Source: Bolinopsis microptera
Taxonomy: Eukaryota; Ctenophora; Tentaculata; Lobata; Bolinopsidae
Length of the DNA stretch: 64,000 bases
Direction: 5' to 3'
NCBI RefSeq assembly: GCF_026151205.1
Contig: NC_087079.1
Span: 6,668,169-6,732,168 of the forward strand
Shown here piece by piece: positions 54,211 to 64,000 of this stretch. The notes beneath the pieces were generated by a model. It saw only the letters and a list, made by a program, of their open reading frames with translations, was not told where the DNA came from and ran no database searches. Every line of letters starts with the position of its first letter. Positions within the stretch are counted from its first letter, which is position 1. The translations under genes and the position numbers were made by a program.

Positions 54211-56205
54211 TCATGGCGACAGATTGAGTAGGATCATCATTTGTGAACGGTCCCCTGTTCTTTTTATTTCTCGTTGCTCTGAAATTAGAACTTGATTAAT
54301 TAATATAATTTGCCTACAGTATTATCAGCAGTAAAACGATTTTAATCAAGCATGAGGTTTTAGGAGATCAAATTTATAATTGACGATGATTTCACTTATT
54401 GAGATCAAAAAAACATTACAGTATATACATAGCTATATATATAGCTATAAAGCTATATATATATAGCTTATGTAGAATGGTTCAGCATTCATCACGTCCC
54501 TTTCTCGTGTAGAAATTCCTGCTTCATTGTTAAGTTACTCACCTGAATTAGAGTTATTTAGAGTGTTATCTACAGATATTGCCGGCAGAAATTTTGAAAT
54601 TATGCTTGAAGCTTGCAAGGGAGATATTCAAAAGGGTGTATACATTTCGAATAAAGATATTTGGCAGATATGTAGTTATAAAGTTTTCTTGTTTTAATTG
54701 ATATCTAAGTTATCAGATGGGTAGGGTGGGGTAAATATGGACAGGGGTAAATTACAGGAATTAAGGACATGGTAGGGTCAAGTTGGGCAATTAGATTTTA
54801 TCCCGGCCACTAGATTTAAATAAAAATAGATTCGTTGATTGGGGACATTTTGAAGTGTTGACCTGTTTTATGCATCCATCTTCCAAAAAGTCAGTTCTCA
54901 AATCATGTATTTAACCAGATTATGCGCATAACAAATACTATTATAATGATTTACCCAGGCTGAAGCAACAAGGCTCTTTTGAGAAGGTGAATTCTGTCCC
55001 TATCGTGCAAGTCACTTCATTGCTCCCTTTGTTGAGAGCTCCTGGGTCAGCTGAACAGGTCACTTCCAAGACAGTTCCTGGGTCTACTGGAAAGTCGGCT
55101 GCTGCCTCAATCGTACTTGTCCACTCAGCCTTCAGTTTGGTACATCCTGAAAAATATTGCCCTTGCTAATTAAAAAAAGTTTGATAGTTCACAAATTTTA
55201 TACAGGGCTCAATTATTCCATAAAAGAAAACAAATTGAAAACAAATACATCGAGTATTACACGTCACGTTCATGATAGGTACGTAAAACAATTATGCAGG
55301 CTTTACAATCAACATTTATCTTCGTATTTTAGATTTTAGCTCATGAATTACCCAGTTACCTGTTAGAGGTCTGTAAAAATCCGAGGCAGTGTCTTGGGGA
55401 AGAAACTGCATCTTTGCAATGCTCCTGCTCCAGTTAGTGCTCCAGCTATTGTCAGCACACGTTGAGCCTGATATCAGGTAGTTGAGCACCTCCGCCTCGT
55501 TACAGTGTACCACTAGCCTGATACCTGAGGTTCTAGCTAACGTTATCCTCCATACCTTGTCTCTTGCAGTAGGTAGGTCAGTAGGGATGTTAGACTTAGC
55601 ACCGCCCGAGTTGCAACCCTCGATAAGGTACTGAGGAGAGGAGGTGAAGTAGAGGTTGAGTCCTCCTATAAAGTTTCCCTTTGAATTCCAGAACAACACA
55701 CGCACTAAATTTCCACTCCCTAGCGCGCTATCAGTCTTTATTTCAAGAGAATACTGCTCCAGATTGAAGTCTATATCAACCCCACGATGTATAACTGCTA
55801 CCCAGCCTGTTGTTATAACCACGTTATTATCTCAAAGTAGCTATTACAGTATATCAGCTGGTAGATAATAATATCACGAGTAAAATATTATCAATTATAG
55901 TAATTACTCGACGATTGTGTAATGAATATATTATAGATATTATATTATAGATATTATATTATATTATATTAGATCAATTGTAGATATTATATTATAGATA
56001 TTATATTATAGATATTATATTATATTATATTAGATCAATTGTCCATTTCATAGTTCAATAGACTACACATATTATTTAAAAATATTATTTGACTGCTAAC
56101 AATATAAATCATGTAAAAACCATGGTGAATGGTGATCCTACCTTCATCTAGATCCTCAGCAGCATTTTCAATAAAGAAAAGGGACAGCAGCAAGATTATC
56201 CCCAT
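54211..56205 (-). CDS. secreted protein: unassigned N-terminal domain plus sushi/CCP (4 exons)
   Basis: Minus-strand exons 56142-56205, 55360-55830, 54955-55146 and 54211-54278, about 264 residues, all joined in phase 1. Exon 1 is a signal peptide (MGIILLLSLFFIENAAED). Exon 2 encodes a compact domain of about 157 residues with four Cys and the motif TASDFYRP near its end (GIRLVVHCNEAEVLNYL, STCADNSWSTNWSRSI). It looks like a beta-sandwich secreted domain, but I cannot name the family. Exon 3 is a sushi/CCP module (CTKLKAEW, PGTVLEVTC, NEVTCTIG, EPCC), the type used in complement and adhesion proteins for protein-protein contacts. The last exon gives a 22-residue tail and is the least certain; further exons to the left cannot be excluded. 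The acceptor of exon 2 is GAG, weaker than usual. Confidence 0.75.
55923..56045. repeat. AT-rich tandem repeat in the sushi gene's first intron
   Basis: Units of TATTATATTATAGATATTAT ending TTAGATCAATTG, repeated about twice, with nested 15-base subrepeats. Confidence 0.8.
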
Positions 56206-56365
56206 GATACGAAATGATACGTTGAAAACCTCCGTTAAAAACTACACGGGAAAATAGGCCACATTATACAACAAATAACGACAGTTAAATAATCAATAGT
56301 GCTATATTATCAGATATCTAATATGAATGTAATGATATTTCCCGGATATCAGCTAGATGTCTTAT

Positions 56366-56550
56366 TAAAATGGGGTGGTAAATGGGATGGTAAATGGGGT
56401 GGTAAATGGGGTGGTAAATGGGGTGGTAAATGGGGTGGTAAATGGGGTGGTAAATGTGTGGTAAATGTGTAGTAAATGGGATGGTAAATGGGGTGGTAAA
56501 TGGGGTGGTAAATGGGGTGGTAAATGGGGTGGTAAATAGGGTGGTAATTA
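56366..56550. repeat. 12-bp minisatellite
   Basis: About 15 copies of AAATGGGGTGGT, with a few variants. The antisense frame reads repeating HLPP or YHPI and is not a gene. Confidence 0.95.
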
Positions 56551-56967
56551 CTGAGGGACATCAGCAAAATGAAGAATAATATGTCGTGTGTCGATTTTGC
56601 ATACTGCATTGTGCACAAATATCTTTACAACCAAATTCTATGAATTTGTACATTTGAGTAAGTTATAATACATTCTGGAGTCTGCCCAATATTAACACTA
56701 AACTCTCGTGAGAAGCTGAAATATTTCGAATTAAGTGTACTTCAACTTGCTACTCACGAGAGCATTAAAACTAGGTTATAACTCAAGAACAAGATGTCTG
56801 AGAACTTGGTCACCATGCTCAATTCTGAACCAGTGGATCTCTGATCCTGCATACAGATCACTTTTCAACTAAAAAATGGTTAGATTCCAGTTGACTCAAC
56901 TATATAAGGCTGGATGAATGGGGCGTATGCGGTGCAGCTCTTTGACTGAGGTCAATATTACCGTGCT

Positions 56968-57140
56968 GTCCCAATACCATTAGTGAACTAATAACTCACT
57001 ATTCAGAAAGATCAGTATACCGTTTCGTTGCAGCTGTCCCGATACCATTTGTGAACTAGTAACTCACTATTCAGAAAGACCAGTATATCGTTACTTTGCA
57101 GCAGTCCCAATACCATTAGTTAGCTGGTAGCTCACTGTCT
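56968..57140. repeat. 68-bp tandem repeat (2.5 copies)
   Basis: Unit starts GTCCCAATACCATTAGTGAA and ends in GTTGCAGCT; copies begin at 56968, 57036 and 57104. Confidence 0.85.
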
Positions 57141-57250
57141 ACTCGCCCGGTTAAGGACTAAGGACGTATGTAGAAACTGTTACATACTAAAAGTATATTG
57201 TCGTTCTAGAGAGCAAAGTAAAGCAAAGGAATATCAGAGTCACCCACTCT

Positions 57251-57971
57251 TTTTTTCCTTCTTTTTTTTAAAGAGAGGCTGGGCCTGGTTGGCCCACGAG
57301 AGGATAGCATATGAATGCTTTGCCTACCTCTGGGTTATGGCAGTCCTGTGGGAGGATGCCAGTGGAATCAAGATGTGTAATCAAGGATGATGGCAAGTGT
57401 TGTGGGGTGTGTCATAGATAAACGCTTAAGTGGTGGTTGAGTGTGGAAGAGAGAGGCGAAATAAGACGGCGTTAAAGTAGTCGCTATGTTACACCTGTCT
57501 GGTCCAACTCCTCTGGCACCACTAAGCGTTTAGTGTGGTTTGTAAAGTTGACAATGGTGGAGATGTGTTGGTTGTCGAATATGTCATTGACAGAGAGGTA
57601 GTAGTCCCGGAAATATTGACCTCTTATTTGAGCAATAGCCGGGCACTGTCCGAGAAAGTGTGAGACAGTCTCCTCTCCGTCGCCGCATTTAGGACAAGCA
57701 CTTGTGTCTGATTTGCGAATGGCGTGTAGGTGTTTGTTGAGGCCACAATGTCCCGTGATGAGGTGCACTGCAGTTCTGTAATTTTGTCTGTTGTTACTGA
57801 GTGTAGTGTTGAGATTTTTGATGATGTTGATGTTTTTATGTCCAAGTGTCAGTTTAGTGTGTCTGGGACCATCAGTAATCCATGATTCTTGATTAAGTTT
57901 TGTGACTTTGTCGTTGATCAGGCGTTTGATGTAAGATTGTGGAATTGGGCAATTCAAAGTGGATTCACTCT
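57251..57971 (-). pseudogene. 5'-truncated LINE with poly(A) and 12-bp target duplication
   Basis: GTCACCCACTCT occurs at both edges (57239-57250 and 57972-57983). The left edge runs into a T-rich stretch, i.e. a poly(A) tail on the minus strand. The antisense frame 57484-57957 (157 residues) carries the LINE C-terminal zinc-knuckle pattern CPKCGDGEETVSHFLGQCP, preceded by GHCGLNKHLHAIRK. This order (RNase H end then zinc knuckle) is typical of I/R1/jockey-type LINEs. Endonuclease and RT are missing, so the copy is dead on arrival. Confidence 0.85.
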
Positions 57972-58015
57972 GTCACCCACTCTGTCTGTGTTATAAAAAG
58001 ATTTATTAAGCTTTT

Positions 58016-58086
58016 AGCCGGGGACCTCAGGATTTTGAGTTCATAAAAGATATGGCAGAATGACAGGCTGAGCGCCGCCCAGTAAA
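58016..58086. repeat. dispersed short repeat, copy 2
   Basis: GCCGGGGACCTCAGGATTTT, then GTTCATAAAAGATAT, then GCAGAATGACAGGCTGAGCG and CCGCCCAGTAA. Related to 49503-49583. Confidence 0.6.
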
Positions 58087-58546
58087 TAAGCTCTAGCTCA
58101 ACTCTCAAGTAGGTAAATTTAAAGAACGCATGAATCACAGTATCCACCACACCCGTGTGTCACGTACCATAGGCATAGGCATAGATTCACGTCACGATAC
58201 CTGCTGTTTGTTAAATCTGGCTGGGGCCACAGCGTGCTAAATCACTCTCCACTCGATCTTTTAGTTTTTCTTCAGGGTTGGGTTGGAAGCAGATTAAAGG
58301 GTGAGGGTTTCAAATTGAAATAGTCATTCAGGGTCAAAACGGGTTGAAAATGTCATGAGTCATTCGAGTGTAGGGTGATTAATCATCATCCCAGCGCGGA
58401 GCAACAATTTGGGTCTCACTCTCAGCTTTAGTGTTGGTGTCTACTTTCAGGAATCTGGTCGGACAAATACGTCAGCTGATAAGTTAGCTCATTATTTTTA
58501 TAGCAGCACCAAACGCAAAATACTTTAAAAAACCGTTCCGGCGTTA

Positions 58547-58632
58547 CCTGGGGACCCCAGGCTATAATAATGTTCATAATTATAAACGATAGAGATTCGG
58601 TGGAATGACGTACAGGCTGAGCGCCGCCCAAT
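58547..58632. repeat. dispersed short repeat, copy 3
   Basis: TTACCTGGGGACCCCAGGCT, then GTTCATAATTATAAACG, ATAGAGATT and ACAGGCTGAGCGCCGCCCAA. It has a short internal insertion (GACGTACAGG for GACAGG). Confidence 0.6.
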
Positions 58633-59436
58633 AAAGAAAACCCGAGCTCGAAATCGAAATTAAGGGAACGATTGAGTATGGAGTACGAGTTTAATTTACA
58701 GTGACGAAACTAAATTTGATTTGATTTATTGATCACAATCTTTGAAAAATAAAATTATATAACATAATTTTTAGAAATATTGGATCGAGTACACGGACAC
58801 CTGAAAATTTGCAAACATAATCATTTATATTTATTTATTACTTTATGCTTTATTATATATATGTAATCAAAACACAAGACACATAAAACAGACATAACAA
58901 GTAGATTATATTAAGTTTAGTTGTCGGTCAACCCGCAACTCCTCCTTAACCCTTTTTAACGGGTGATACTCGTAAAATATATGTTCGACGAGTCCAACTC
59001 GGCGCGCGTCCTGGTAGGTTATAAACATACATCGTGGCCCAGTGGTGCATCGTGCTACAAGATGTGATCAAGGATGCACATAGTATATAGTATGTACGTG
59101 TAGTCGGTGGCGCGCGCACGAGCTTCAAGTCGCTCGTGCACGGTGTGACTTTCAGTTTACAGTAGTTGCGAGTTGCGCGCTGTGTCATACTCGATGCTGG
59201 CAAATAAAAAAAGATTTGATACTAGACTTTGTACTTTTACTCATTACGTTGTGGCGTGTTACATTATAATTTTTATTTAGTGATCTAAATATAGCCTAGA
59301 AAGGATTTGTATCACGTCGTGACCCCCACGGTCGTTTCTACGATACAGGGGGAGCCGCGCACTTGTGCGCGGCGGGTCATACAACATATGACAAGAATTA
59401 GAAAAGATCACCAGACTTTTTGCCTGTAAAACCAAA

Positions 59437-60301
59437 TTTAGTAGAGGCTCTTACGGGCAAAAAGACGTGTTTTCTGCTACGAGTTTAGAGACCTAACCGC
59501 TAATTGGACACAATAGTATGATGTCTAAAGATCGATAATATGTTAAGAAGTATAAATTTGGCCTTATTAGTCACGTGCTATACCAATGCGCGTTTTAAAC
59601 TTTGACAGTCTATTACTCTAAGGCAAATAGAGTAATTATATTCATATTTTGTCAGCAATAAGATCACATTATTTTCTATTTAGTGTGAAAATATGAGCTA
59701 GAACGGACATAATCTCGCTGAGTTATAGCTGTTTGAAATTTATGATGAACGCGCGGCTGCCAATTGATAACAACTAAATGCTTTTGCGCGTAGTGCGCGT
59801 CGAAAATTTGGCAAAAACGCTTGCGGAGTGACAATATTCAAACTTCGATAAAGTATATGAAGTGGGTACTTCTCGGAAAGGAAAAATTTTGGCAAACACG
59901 ATGTGACTATTTTTGGGTTGATTTAATGCAACTGCAAAAAATTATTCAAACTTCAAGCAAAAAAAGTCAAATTTTTACCACTTTTTTGGATTTTTACCCC
60001 CAAAAAAATAGAGGGATTTTTCAAATTTTTATATCATCTTGTGCGGCTGTGTTTTAGCTATCTCCATGCAAGTTTTGCCGACATGCCAACAAAATTAACT
60101 TGTTCAAAATATCAAAAAAACATGGTTTTTGGCCTATTTTTTGCCCAAAAATCGGTTTTTTGCAATTTTACCCCCAAAAAGTCAGTCCAATCATCTTAAA
60201 ACTACTTTTAATCGATTCTACGGTCAAAAATACGTCTAGTAAGGTGTATCTGGGGTCCCTAGCGTATCGAGCAGACAATGCCCGTAAGAGCCTCTACTAA
60301 A
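59437..60301. mobile_element. non-autonomous TIR element (865 bp)
   Basis: The 23-base termini, beginning TTTAGTAGAGGCTCTTACGG, are exact reverse complements at the two ends. If the first bases are the target duplication it would be TA, as for Tc1/mariner-like elements, but this is not settled. The interior is AT-rich with C-run/A-run segments (TTTACCCCCAAAAA) and no transposase. The right end touches the 3' tail of the LINE. Confidence 0.75.
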
Positions 60302-60330
60302 CGGATTAAACGGATTAAACGGATTAAACG
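60299..60330 (-). repeat. LINE 3' tail repeats
   Basis: On the minus strand the LINE ends in three AATCCGTTT units, directly against the terminus of the TIR element. Short tandem 3' repeats in place of poly(A) are typical of some LINE clades (for example CR1/L2 and RTE types). Confidence 0.65.
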
Positions 60331-63300
60331 TTAATTGGTCAAGAGAAGCCCTAACACTCCTGGCTTGACAATACAAGAATGAAATCATAACCTAGAAATC
60401 AGATACGAAAGCCGTGAAAAAACAAATATCATAATTTAAGCTAAGTCTCTCGGGAAACGAAGTGAATCTATATTAACTAAAAATTTAGCAATCTCTTTTA
60501 AAAGCTTTGGTTGAGTGAATATGAGATCCATTCCCTCGAAGAGGTTGGTTTTAGCTTCAGGGCTAAGGCGGTCCCTGTTGTCTTGGTAGAGGGGGCAGGT
60601 TCTAAGCACATGAACCTCATCTTCAATTATGGGATCAAAGAAGGGTAACTCTGCCATGTACTCCAGAGTGTTCTTGTCCTTAGTGGAACATGTAGGACAG
60701 ATACGATTTAGGATGTTGTTTCTTCTGTCTTGTCCATGGCGTCCCGTTTCAATATTTAGGCGGTGAGAGCTAGTCCTTATTTGGGCTAGTCTTTTTGACT
60801 GGTTATATGGAAGATAGAGAGAGAGGTATTTTTCACAACCAAAACTTGATTTAATCGAATTGTAAAATCCAAGTTTTCTGTTGAGCTGTCTCTCTTCATC
60901 CCATTGCGTTCTAAAGCAAGAACGGAGAACATCTCGTTTCTGAATGGGTGATAGTTGCCTTTCGTTCGTTTCTGCCAGAAATTGATTCATCGACGTAATG
61001 CCGGAGTACCATGATATGCCCATTTTCTTTTGTTCTGTGAAAGCATGTCGAACAAGGGCGTCCGATCCGGAAGTTTCCATGCTTTCTAGTCTTCGAACAT
61101 AGTTAAATACTTGGGGACTGGCCTCAATAGCAAGAGGGTATCGACCCGTATCGCCCCACACTCCTGCATTGGAGGTTCTTTTGCCGACGCTTATAGTCCA
61201 CTTTAGGAAGGAGAGGTGAACTTTCTCGATCTGATCTTCGGCAATTTCCTTGAGTTGAGGGAACTTGTTCCGGGAAGAGAATGCCGTCGTGAATTTGGTC
61301 TGGGGTAACCATATCTGACAACCGTAAGAGGCGATAGGGAGAACTAAGGCGTCGAAAAGCTTAAATATCACAGTTTTCTTAATTGACTGTAGGTCAATCA
61401 TACTTTTGAGTGAGAAGTAGCTTCTGATAGCTTTCTGCTTCAATTTCACTTGTGCTAGCTTCAGACTTCCAGTAAGAGTAAATGTTATGCCGAGGTAGGT
61501 ATATTCTCGGACAGAGGAGATGGATATTTGGCCGTAAGTGAAGTTTTTGCTTTCTTTTAGTATCCTCCCAGCACGGTTGAAAACCATGATAGCTGTTTTA
61601 GATATGTTAACTGACAAGCCCCACTCAAGGCAGTAGGATTCGAGAGTGTTGAGCATTTTCTGGAGACTCATCGAATTTAGGGCAAGCAGTATTAGATCAT
61701 CAGCCCAGAGTAAGTGAGTTACTCGTGTCGAATTGATGATAGGCACTTCAACTTCTTCCAGCTCGTTAAGGTCTTCAGAGAGCTGATGGATAAATATCTT
61801 AAAGAGTTCAGGAGACATTGGGTGACCCTGTTCTGTGCCACAAAGAACATCAATCCTTTCTGACAGTTTGTTCAAGAGTTTAATTTTCGCTGATGAGTTA
61901 GTATACATGTGTTTCAAACAGCTGAAGAATCGGCCTTGTATTCCTAAGTGCCAAATCTTGTATAAGAGAGCTTCTCTGCAAACTGTGTCGAAAGCTTTGG
62001 CATAGTCGACGAAGCACGCGTAGACTCGCTCTTTCTTCTTTGATATATACTTCTCTACACATGTTGAAAGGGTTAGCATATGGTCAGCAGTTTGTGCTCC
62101 TTTGCAGAACCCTAGTTGATTCGAGGTGTCAGGACAAGCAAGATTTCTGAAACTGATCAGGCGCTGTAGAAGTATACCAGAAAATAGCTTCCCGATATTA
62201 CTAGCAACAGCAATTGCTCTGTAGTTGTTTGGGTCGTATATACTACCTTTTTTGTGCAGCGGGGTTACGACTGAGGTGCTCCAGGGGTAGACACCAAAAG
62301 AGAGGCACTGATTGAACAAGTGTAAGATAGCGGTCTGCATGTTCATGTTCGAAGATTTAAGAAATTCGTTCAGGACACAATCCTCGGAAACCGCTTTGCC
62401 TCTTTTAAGGGAGTTGATGCATCTAAGGAGTTCTTCGTGTGTTATGTTTTGATCGAGAGATTCAGAGAGTTCCGACTGCAAATTACTCCTAGTCATCCCG
62501 TTCTGCAGTTGCTCGATTCTAGTTTCATCGATTGAAGGTTTGCCATATAGATCTTTAAAGAATTTGCAGAAGTTTAGCATGTCAAAGACGTCAAGTTTGC
62601 TACCTTCTGTCTTCAGTTCTTTAAGTTTCTTGAATCTTGCCCAATTAATATTGTCACCTGATTCAATATCACTACACAGTTCTTTAAAGAAGGATGACTT
62701 CTTAAGTTTGATGAGTTTTCTGTGAAGACGACGTTTCTCATAGTAGCTGTTTCTAAGGTATTGGCTTGCCGGGTTTTTTCCGTATGACTTGGCGAGACGA
62801 TTCAGTTCTCGCTTGCTATTGATGCACGCAGCATCAAACCAGGGTGCTTTGGGTTTCATCCGAGCCTTTTTTCCTCGGTATTTTTGGCGCTTTTTCCTAT
62901 TTTGTTTTGTTTTATTATTAGGAGTCATTTTTTCGGCAACATCATTTAGAATCTTAACAATACCTTGACTTAGACGTATCACGTCTTCTTTGTTATAACA
63001 TTCAGTTCCTATTATACTTTCAATTTGGTCTGCAAACTGAGGGGTATTTTGTACTGCAATATAGCGATACCGGTTCGCTTCATTTTCAGCCCCGTTCCAT
63101 TTATGTTTTTGGGGTGCATCTTCCAGGGTTTCTGTTAGCGCTTCCGCGTCGGAGATAACACTTTTACATTTTAGTTTGCAGAAACACGGTTTGTGGTCAG
63201 AGAACTTGGTGAGTTCTAGGATTTGGAATGAAGATACTCTCTCGCGGGTATTAGGAGTAGCAGCAAAATAATCAACTACACTGCTTCCGTTGTAGTTAAC

Positions 63301-64000
63301 CGAGGTGAAATCTCCGAATATATCTCCAAGTGTACACCCATTTAGGATTTGTAGATTGTTGCATGCTAAGAAGTCCAGAAAAAGCGCTCCCCTTGAGTTG
63401 TGTATTTGGTCCTTACTAATTCTCTCGACCGACTCAGGAAAACTTATAGGGTAATTTACTTCCGGTTCATGTTCATCACTGAGCTCTTCTGGTGTGGTGT
63501 TTTTACCGGCAGTTCTTGCATTCAGATCACCTACCAGGAGTGTTTCTCCTAAATTGGGGGTTTTGGCCCTAAATTCCAATAAGAGATCTAATGTACTCGG
63601 TTCTGACAATCCTTTTCGTCGTGCTTTGTAAGAGGATTGTTCAGGGGAGTCATACACATTTATAATAGTGAATTTCCGACTATCATCTTGGGGGAATACA
63701 GTGATGGCCTGGAGATCCGGACATCCCGTTCTTAACAGCTTGACGTTCGAAGTGAGGGAACGGTGTACACCAATACATATGCCACCAGAGCGAGAGTCAG
63801 CTCTTAAGCTATTGAAACACTCGTAATTGGGAAGCGAGAAGTTTTGTTTGGTTTCTTGGAGACAGAAAATCAAGCTTTGCTGCAGGATTTCCACAAAATC
63901 ACTGTCATTTGTTTTAAGGCCCTCTTCGCTCATCACGGTGTCGTGGATGTTCCAAGATAAGATCGGGAGTTCCGAGAGGATTTTGGTTTCCAGTCTAACA
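60331..64000 (-). mobile_element. LINE (APE-type non-LTR retrotransposon), 5' end beyond window
   Basis: Spans the 3'UTR (60331-60435) and the long open frame that follows. It appears structurally intact up to the right edge and is probably a recent insertion. Confidence 0.85.
60436..64000 (-). CDS. LINE ORF2: AP endonuclease and reverse transcriptase (partial)
   Basis: Open for more than 1,180 codons with no frameshift. The frame continues through the right edge (reading ILSWNIHDTV just before the first in-window Met at 63936), so the true start lies outside. Counting from that Met: AP-type endonuclease with QETK (27-30), GDLNA (136-140) and SDH (246-248). Reverse transcriptase follows from about 500, with VVTPLHKKG, NYRAIAV, QLGFCKGAQTADH, FVDYAKAFD (642-650), EQGHPMSPELFKIF and WADD (744-747, replacing YADD). 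The C-terminus has a Cys-rich element CPTC...H...CPLY. All catalytic motifs are intact, so it may be active or recently active. The exact clade is unassigned. Confidence 0.9.
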   Translation of the reverse strand, partial: VRLETKILSELPILSWNIHDTVMSEEGLKTNDSDFVEILQQSLIFCLQETKQNFSLPNYECFNSLRADSRSGGICIGVHRSLTSNVKLLRTGCPDLQAITVFPQDDSRKFTIINVYDSPEQSSYKARRKGLSEPSTLDLLLEFRAKTPNLGETLLVGDLNARTAGKNTTPEELSDEHEPEVNYPISFPESVERISKDQIHNSRGALFLDFLACNNLQILNGCTLGDIFGDFTSVNYNGSSVVDYFAATPNTRERVSSFQILELTKFSDHKPCFCKLKCKSVISDAEALTETLEDAPQKHKWNGAENEANRYRYIAVQNTPQFADQIESIIGTECYNKEDVIRLSQGIVKILNDVAEKMTPNNKTKQNRKKRQKYRGKKARMKPKAPWFDAACINSKRELNRLAKSYGKNPASQYLRNSYYEKRRLHRKLIKLKKSSFFKELCSDIESGDNINWARFKKLKELKTEGSKLDVFDMLNFCKFFKDLYGKPSIDETRIEQLQNGMTRSNLQSELSESLDQNITHEELLRCINSLKRGKAVSEDCVLNEFLKSSNMNMQTAILHLFNQCLSFGVYPWSTSVVTPLHKKGSIYDPNNYRAIAVASNIGKLFSGILLQRLISFRNLACPDTSNQLGFCKGAQTADHMLTLSTCVEKYISKKKERVYACFVDYAKAFDTVCREALLYKIWHLGIQGRFFSCLKHMYTNSSAKIKLLNKLSERIDVLCGTEQGHPMSPELFKIFIHQLSEDLNELEEVEVPIINSTRVTHLLWADDLILLALNSMSLQKMLNTLESYCLEWGLSVNISKTAIMVFNRAGRILKESKNFTYGQISISSVREYTYLGITFTLTGSLKLAQVKLKQKAIRSYFSLKSMIDLQSIKKTVIFKLFDALVLPIASYGCQIWLPQTKFTTAFSSRNKFPQLKEIAEDQIEKVHLSFLKWTISVGKRTSNAGVWGDTGRYPLAIEASPQVFNYVRRLESMETSGSDALVRHAFTEQKKMGISWYSGITSMNQFLAETNERQLSPIQKRDVLRSCFRTQWDEERQLNRKLGFYNSIKSSFGCEKYLSLYLPYNQSKRLAQIRTSSHRLNIETGRHGQDRRNNILNRICPTCSTKDKNTLEYMAELPFFDPIIEDEVHVLRTCPLYQDNRDRLSPEAKTNLFEGMDLIFTQPKLLKEIAKFLVNIDSLRFPRDLA

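Larger units (their letters stand above)
57984..59436. other. gene-poor stretch with dispersed repeats
   Basis: Contains copies 2 and 3 of the short dispersed repeat (58016-58086 and 58547-58632) and two GC-rich hairpins. Those are GCACGAGC with GCTCGTGC near 59115-59138, and GCCGCGCAC-TT-GTGCGCGGC at 59354-59373. Short antisense frames have no support as genes. Confidence 0.45.

Noticed and set aside
56349-56618. 89-residue antisense frame rich in HLPP/YHPI
   Set aside because: Translation of the 12-bp minisatellite.
61124-61321. 65-codon antisense frame in a second register
   Set aside because: Shadow of the LINE ORF.

Overview
This is nuclear DNA from an invertebrate animal. Genes have small exons and GT-AG introns, coding uses the standard code, the background is AT-rich, and mobile elements and minisatellites are abundant. 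Nothing bacterial or plasmid-like is present, and there are no operons, CRISPR arrays or rRNA. The gene set is animal: troponin C/calmodulin-type EF-hand genes, a mosaic S1 protease, cysteine-rich, TRPA-like and Shaker-type Kv membrane proteins, and secreted coiled-coil and sushi proteins. I lean towards a marine non-bilaterian or similar invertebrate but cannot name a phylum from the sequence. Splice models were built by hand from splice consensus, reading phase and protein motifs; each gives an uninterrupted protein.

Layout. 1.6-7.4 kb: two tandem five-exon EF-hand genes (+), with identical exon lengths and phases, a shared promoter block, shared 3'UTR hairpins and a dense CACGTG cluster. 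8.5-18.1 kb: a 12-exon gene (+) encoding signal peptide, S1 protease, CUB-like domain, LDLa and a hydrophobic tail; its introns are full of minisatellites, nested transposons, a MITE and a LINE fragment. 20.6-25.0 kb: a 12-exon type I membrane protein (+) with cysteine-rich repeats; one intron carries about 65 copies of a 10-bp repeat. 27.0-29.3 kb: a TRPA-like channel (-) in one exon. 31.4-33.4 kb: a 32-bp minisatellite. 36.0-40.1 kb: a 3.6-kb inverted repeat. 41.6-44.9 kb: a Kv channel (+). 46.6-47.9 kb: a secreted coiled-coil protein with an ApeC-like tail (-). 48-54 kb: gene-poor, with MITEs and palindromes. 54.2-56.2 kb: a secreted sushi-domain protein (-). 57-64 kb: a truncated LINE with a clear target duplication, a terminal-inverted-repeat element, and an uninterrupted LINE open reading frame (-) running off the right edge.

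The genes do not form an obvious pathway. Four encode secreted or membrane proteins and two encode ion channels, but this may be chance. The most notable signals are non-coding: a 61-64-bp repeat that multiplies a 3' splice site about 15 times, paired paralogue 3'UTR hairpins, a CACGTG cluster, a MITE built from nested palindromes, and stop codons lying at the edge of or inside minisatellites in two genes.
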